The position numbers and the translations under genes were made by a program. A model generated the notes under the pieces. The model was not told where the DNA came from, searched no databases, and was given only the letters and a program-made list of their open reading frames with translations. 17,645 nt of DNA from Acidobacteriota bacterium (GTDB taxonomy: Bacteria > Acidobacteriota > UBA6911 > RPQK01): contig RPQK01000059.1 of assembly GCA_003819755.1 (NCBI GenBank), forward strand, positions 1 to 17,645, in the 5' to 3' direction. Each line of letters begins with the position of its first letter. The stretch's first letter is position 1. This document shows, piece by piece, positions 15,256 to 17,645 of the stretch.

Positions 15256-16314
15256 TCAGCTGACCGCTTGCAGAATCTCCCCAGGCGCAAAAACGCCTTT
15301 TTGAGTGATTATCCCGGTAATATACCGGGCTGGCGTAACGTCAAAGGCGAGGTTGCAGGCTCGTGCCCCGGGAGGCGCCAAGCGGACCCGGCCGAATTCC
15401 CCGCTGTCGAGCAATCCGCGGCAGTAGAGCACTTCATCCTCCGCCCGTTCTTCAATTGGAATAGCGTCGCCATTCGGACAGTTGCGGTCTATGGTCGATG
15501 TGGGAGCGGCGACGTAGAACGGTATTCCGAGCTCATGGGCGACGACTGCCTTTTCGTACGTCCCGATCTTGTTCGCCACGTCACCATTGGCCGCGATCCG
15601 GTCGGCGCCCACAATGACTATGTCGACCTGGCCTCGCTGCATCAGAAATCCGGAGGCGTTGTCGGTCACAATCGCGTGGCTGACACCTTCGTTGCCTAGT
15701 TCGAAAGACGTGAGCCTCGAACCCTGATTCCAGGGCCTCGTCTCGTCCGCGTAAACGAAAACCCGCTTCCCTTCCCTGACCGCCGTGTAAACCGGCGCCA
15801 GAGCCGAGCCCCAGTCGACAAAAGCCAGCCAGCCTGCGTTGCAGTGAGTGAGAACCCGGGCCCCGTCCTTTAGGAGGGAGGCGCCGTGACAGCCAATGGA
15901 CGCACAACTCGAGAGGTCCTCTTCGGCTATCTGCTCTGCGGCCTGGACCGCGCTCGCGCGCGCCTCGGGCACGGTTCGAGCTGCTTTCGCCGCGACGCTA
16001 ACCCGGTCAATCGCGTAGAAAAGGTTTTGGGCCGTCGGTCGGGTGCGAGTCAGGGTCTGCGCACCTGCGGCGACCGCGTCAAGAAAGGCGCTCGTATCGG
16101 GAGCCTCCAAAACGACCTGCGCCATTCCGTAGCCGGCTGTCGCTCCAATCGCTCCAGCTCCCCTGACGATCATGTCTGTGATGGCGCGAGCGGTCTCCTG
16201 GTGCGTTTTAAACTCCTCAATCCTGAAGAAGTGCGGCAGGACCGCCTGATTGATCATTTTGACGACCGTTTTCTCCATCCAAACGGTGCGGTAGTGAACT
16301 CCGTTGATTTTCAT
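15256..16314 (-). CDS. mtnA: S-methyl-5-thioribose-1-phosphate isomerase family protein
   Basis: Aldose-ketose isomerase that converts 5-methylthioribose 1-phosphate to the ribulose form in the methionine salvage pathway; relatives act on 5-deoxyribose 1-phosphate. The family is related to eIF2B alpha. Diagnostic stretches are present: RGAGAIGATAGYG (51-63), LTHCNAGWLA (155-164, catalytic Cys158), ADETRPWNQGSRLT (189-202) and VGADRIAANGDVANKIGTY (235-253, catalytic Asp238). The length of 352 aa is normal. The ATG at 16314 has only a distant purine-rich site upstream. One oddity is RGAGAIG in place of the usual RGAPAIG, at a substrate-side loop. No other methionine salvage gene (mtnK, mtnB, mtnC, mtnD) is in the window, so the pathway context is not shown. 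It converges on the secreted-protein gene and diverges from the HAD-ATPase gene. Confidence 0.92.
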   Translation of the reverse strand: MKINGVHYRTVWMEKTVVKMINQAVLPHFFRIEEFKTHQETARAITDMIVRGAGAIGATAGYGMAQVVLEAPDTSAFLDAVAAGAQTLTRTRPTAQNLFYAIDRVSVAAKAARTVPEARASAVQAAEQIAEEDLSSCASIGCHGASLLKDGARVLTHCNAGWLAFVDWGSALAPVYTAVREGKRVFVYADETRPWNQGSRLTSFELGNEGVSHAIVTDNASGFLMQRGQVDIVIVGADRIAANGDVANKIGTYEKAVVAHELGIPFYVAAPTSTIDRNCPNGDAIPIEERAEDEVLYCRGLLDSGEFGRVRLAPPGARACNLAFDVTPARYITGIITQKGVFAPGEILQAVS

Positions 16315-16364
16315 GCGTGACTAGTTTCCCCTGCCGGAGGGCGCCGGGTCAACGGCGGATGCAC

Positions 16365-16463
16365 TGCCCGCCACCCGCTGACCGCTGGCCGCTGACCGCT
16401 GACAGAGTCACTCAACCGCCGCGGACAGCGGGCAGCGGGCAGCGGGCCGTTGGTCAGCGGTCA
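16365..16463. repeat. 7-bp repeat arrays in inverted orientation, divergent spacer
   Basis: Six heptamer units of the type tgaccgc / tgcccgc run from 16365 to 16406. The opposite-orientation form gcgg(g/a/t)ca occurs at 16421-16463, with one 8-base unit. The two sides can pair imperfectly. The arrays occupy half of the 191-base gap between the divergent mtnA and HAD-ATPase genes. The rest of the gap shows no clear promoter; the AT-richer end (ttgccaatatcat, 16482-16494) is the likeliest place for one driving the + strand gene. Confidence 0.75.
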
Positions 16464-16505
16464 TTTGGTCTCCCCCTCGACTTGCCAATATCATGGAACT
16501 AAGGC

Positions 16506-17645
16506 ATGAGATATCACGCTTTGGCAACGGACTATGACGGGACTCTGGCCAAGGATGGCCAGGTGGAGGAATCAACCCTGGACGCTCTCCAGCGCCTTCG
16601 CGCCTCAGGGCGTCGGCTCATCATGGTGACAGGGCGAGAGCTTGATGATCTGGCCCGGGTCTTTTCGCATTTTGAGCTTTTTGAAGCAATCGTCGGCGAG
16701 AACGGGGCGGTCCTGTTCCTGCCTAAGACCCGTGAGGAGAGGCGTTTAGCTGAAAGCCCTCCGCAGGAATTCGTCGACCTGCTGCGAAAACGCGGCGTGG
16801 GACCGATGTCCGTCGGGAAATCTATAGTCGCGACGTGGCGCCCGCACGAAGTCACCGTTCTCAAGACCATACGGGAGCTGGGACTCGAGCTCCAGGTCAT
16901 TTTCAACAAGAACGCGGTGATGGTTCTGCCGACCGGGGTGAACAAGGCAACCGGGTTAACGGTGGCGCTCCGGGAGATCAAGTTGTCTCCCCACAATGTC
17001 GTTGGAATCGGGGACGCCGAAAACGACCACGCGTTTCTCCGTTGCTGTGCCTGCGCGGCCGCCGTGGCTAACGCCTTGCCGACCGTGAAAGAGCGTGCGG
17101 ACATCGTCACGGCCCGGGCGCGCGGTGCGGGCGTCGTGGAACTGATCGACATGACCCTGGCTGACGATCTGGAGCAGATCGAGCCGCGTCTGACGCGGCA
17201 TCACGTGCTCCTCGGCTGGACCGGGAAGGACCAGGAAATCCGCATCAAGCCCTATGATGAAAGCATCCTGATCACCGGAACGTCGGGAGGCGGAAAATCA
17301 ACAATGGCCACCGGGCTGCTGGAGCGGCTGGCCGAACAAGGCTACCAATTCTGTATCGTTGACCCGGAGGGAGACTACACGACCTTTGAGAAAGCAATCG
17401 TTCTCGGAGACCCGCAACGCCCGCCGAACATCAGCGAGCTGATGAAGGTCCTGGAGCACCCGGAAGAGAACGTCTCCGTCAACATGATAGGCCTTGCTCT
17501 GGAACACCGGGTTGGGTTCTTCGCGAGTCTGCTCCCGCATTTGGAAGAAATGAGATCGAAGACCGGCCGGCCTCACTGGCTGGTGCTCGACGAGGCTCAC
17601 CATTTGCTACCCGCGCCGTCAGGCACGGTCTCTACCGCCGTCAAG
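16506..17645 (+). CDS. HAD-type phosphatase fused to HerA/DUF87-like ATPase (3' end outside window)
   Basis: The visible 380 codons are open to the last base, so the gene is cut by the window. The N-terminal part (about 1-220) is a HAD superfamily phosphatase of the Cof/sucrose-phosphatase (IIB) type: motif I DYDGTL (Asp9, Asp11), motif II VTGRE (Thr42), motif III Lys147 in NKATGL, and motif IV GIGDAENDHAFL (Asp170, Asp174). All catalytic positions are present. The C-terminal part begins near residue 232 and resembles DUF87/HerA-type P-loop ATPases: Walker A TGTSGGGKST (257-266), then IVDPEGDYTTFE and Walker B HWLVLDEAHH (357-366). The ATG at 16506 is chosen because the protein homology begins right there; the ribosome binding site is weak. 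I know of no assigned function for this domain pairing. The substrate and the role of the ATPase are unknown; a sugar-phosphate or nucleotide-phosphate substrate for the HAD part is only a guess from the subfamily. Confidence 0.85.
   Translation, partial: MRYHALATDYDGTLAKDGQVEESTLDALQRLRASGRRLIMVTGRELDDLARVFSHFELFEAIVGENGAVLFLPKTREERRLAESPPQEFVDLLRKRGVGPMSVGKSIVATWRPHEVTVLKTIRELGLELQVIFNKNAVMVLPTGVNKATGLTVALREIKLSPHNVVGIGDAENDHAFLRCCACAAAVANALPTVKERADIVTARARGAGVVELIDMTLADDLEQIEPRLTRHHVLLGWTGKDQEIRIKPYDESILITGTSGGGKSTMATGLLERLAEQGYQFCIVDPEGDYTTFEKAIVLGDPQRPPNISELMKVLEHPEENVSVNMIGLALEHRVGFFASLLPHLEEMRSKTGRPHWLVLDEAHHLLPAPSGTVSTAVK

Overview
The window looks like chromosomal DNA of a free-living, diderm (outer-membrane) bacterium of moderately high GC content. 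It carries an Omp85 outer-membrane assembly protein, a TamB-type protein, an MEP-pathway isoprenoid gene and a cluster of short heptamer and nonamer repeats between genes. Acidobacteriota or a neighbouring phylum would fit, but this is an inference from gene content and repeat style; no rRNA or other marker is present to settle it. I see no tRNA, rRNA, CRISPR array, transposase or phage gene.

Region 1 (227-4410, + strand) is a classic envelope and isoprenoid operon: uppS, cdsA, dxr and rseP. The first three genes overlap by ATGA junctions. rseP follows after 127 bases with its own strong ribosome binding site and a TTG start. A perfect 33-bp inverted repeat (4417-4505) separates rseP from the convergent next operon.

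Region 2 (7413-4511, - strand, read right to left) is a compact four-gene unit: an AlkD-like DNA glycosylase, an RsbW-type anti-sigma kinase, a STAS-domain antagonist and a 2-phosphoglycerate kinase-like P-loop protein with two tandem ATP-cone-like modules. It pairs a partner-switch regulatory couple with a DNA repair enzyme and a nucleotide-sensing kinase of unknown role, with no sigma factor beside them. The kinase gene holds a 10-base C tract in the linker between its two ATP-cone modules.

Region 3 (7639-15156, + strand) is an outer-membrane biogenesis block. A 1330-residue TamB/AsmA-like protein overlaps a 979-residue Omp85 protein in which I count seven POTRA repeats. A small secreted protein of unknown function follows. 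The TamB gene carries twelve 7-bp repeat units in frame (8881-8964), encoding four degenerate heptapeptides. The same unit recurs in the opposite orientation just after the Omp85 stop codon.

Region 4 (15256-17645) holds mtnA on the - strand (methylthioribose-1-phosphate isomerase family). A repeat-rich divergent spacer separates it from a gene cut by the window end, which fuses a HAD-type phosphatase to a HerA/DUF87-like P-loop ATPase. This fusion is the least familiar protein here.

A theme across the window is that nearly every operon boundary is occupied by short tandem repeats of 7 or 9 bp, often arranged as inverted pairs, and one such array lies inside a gene.
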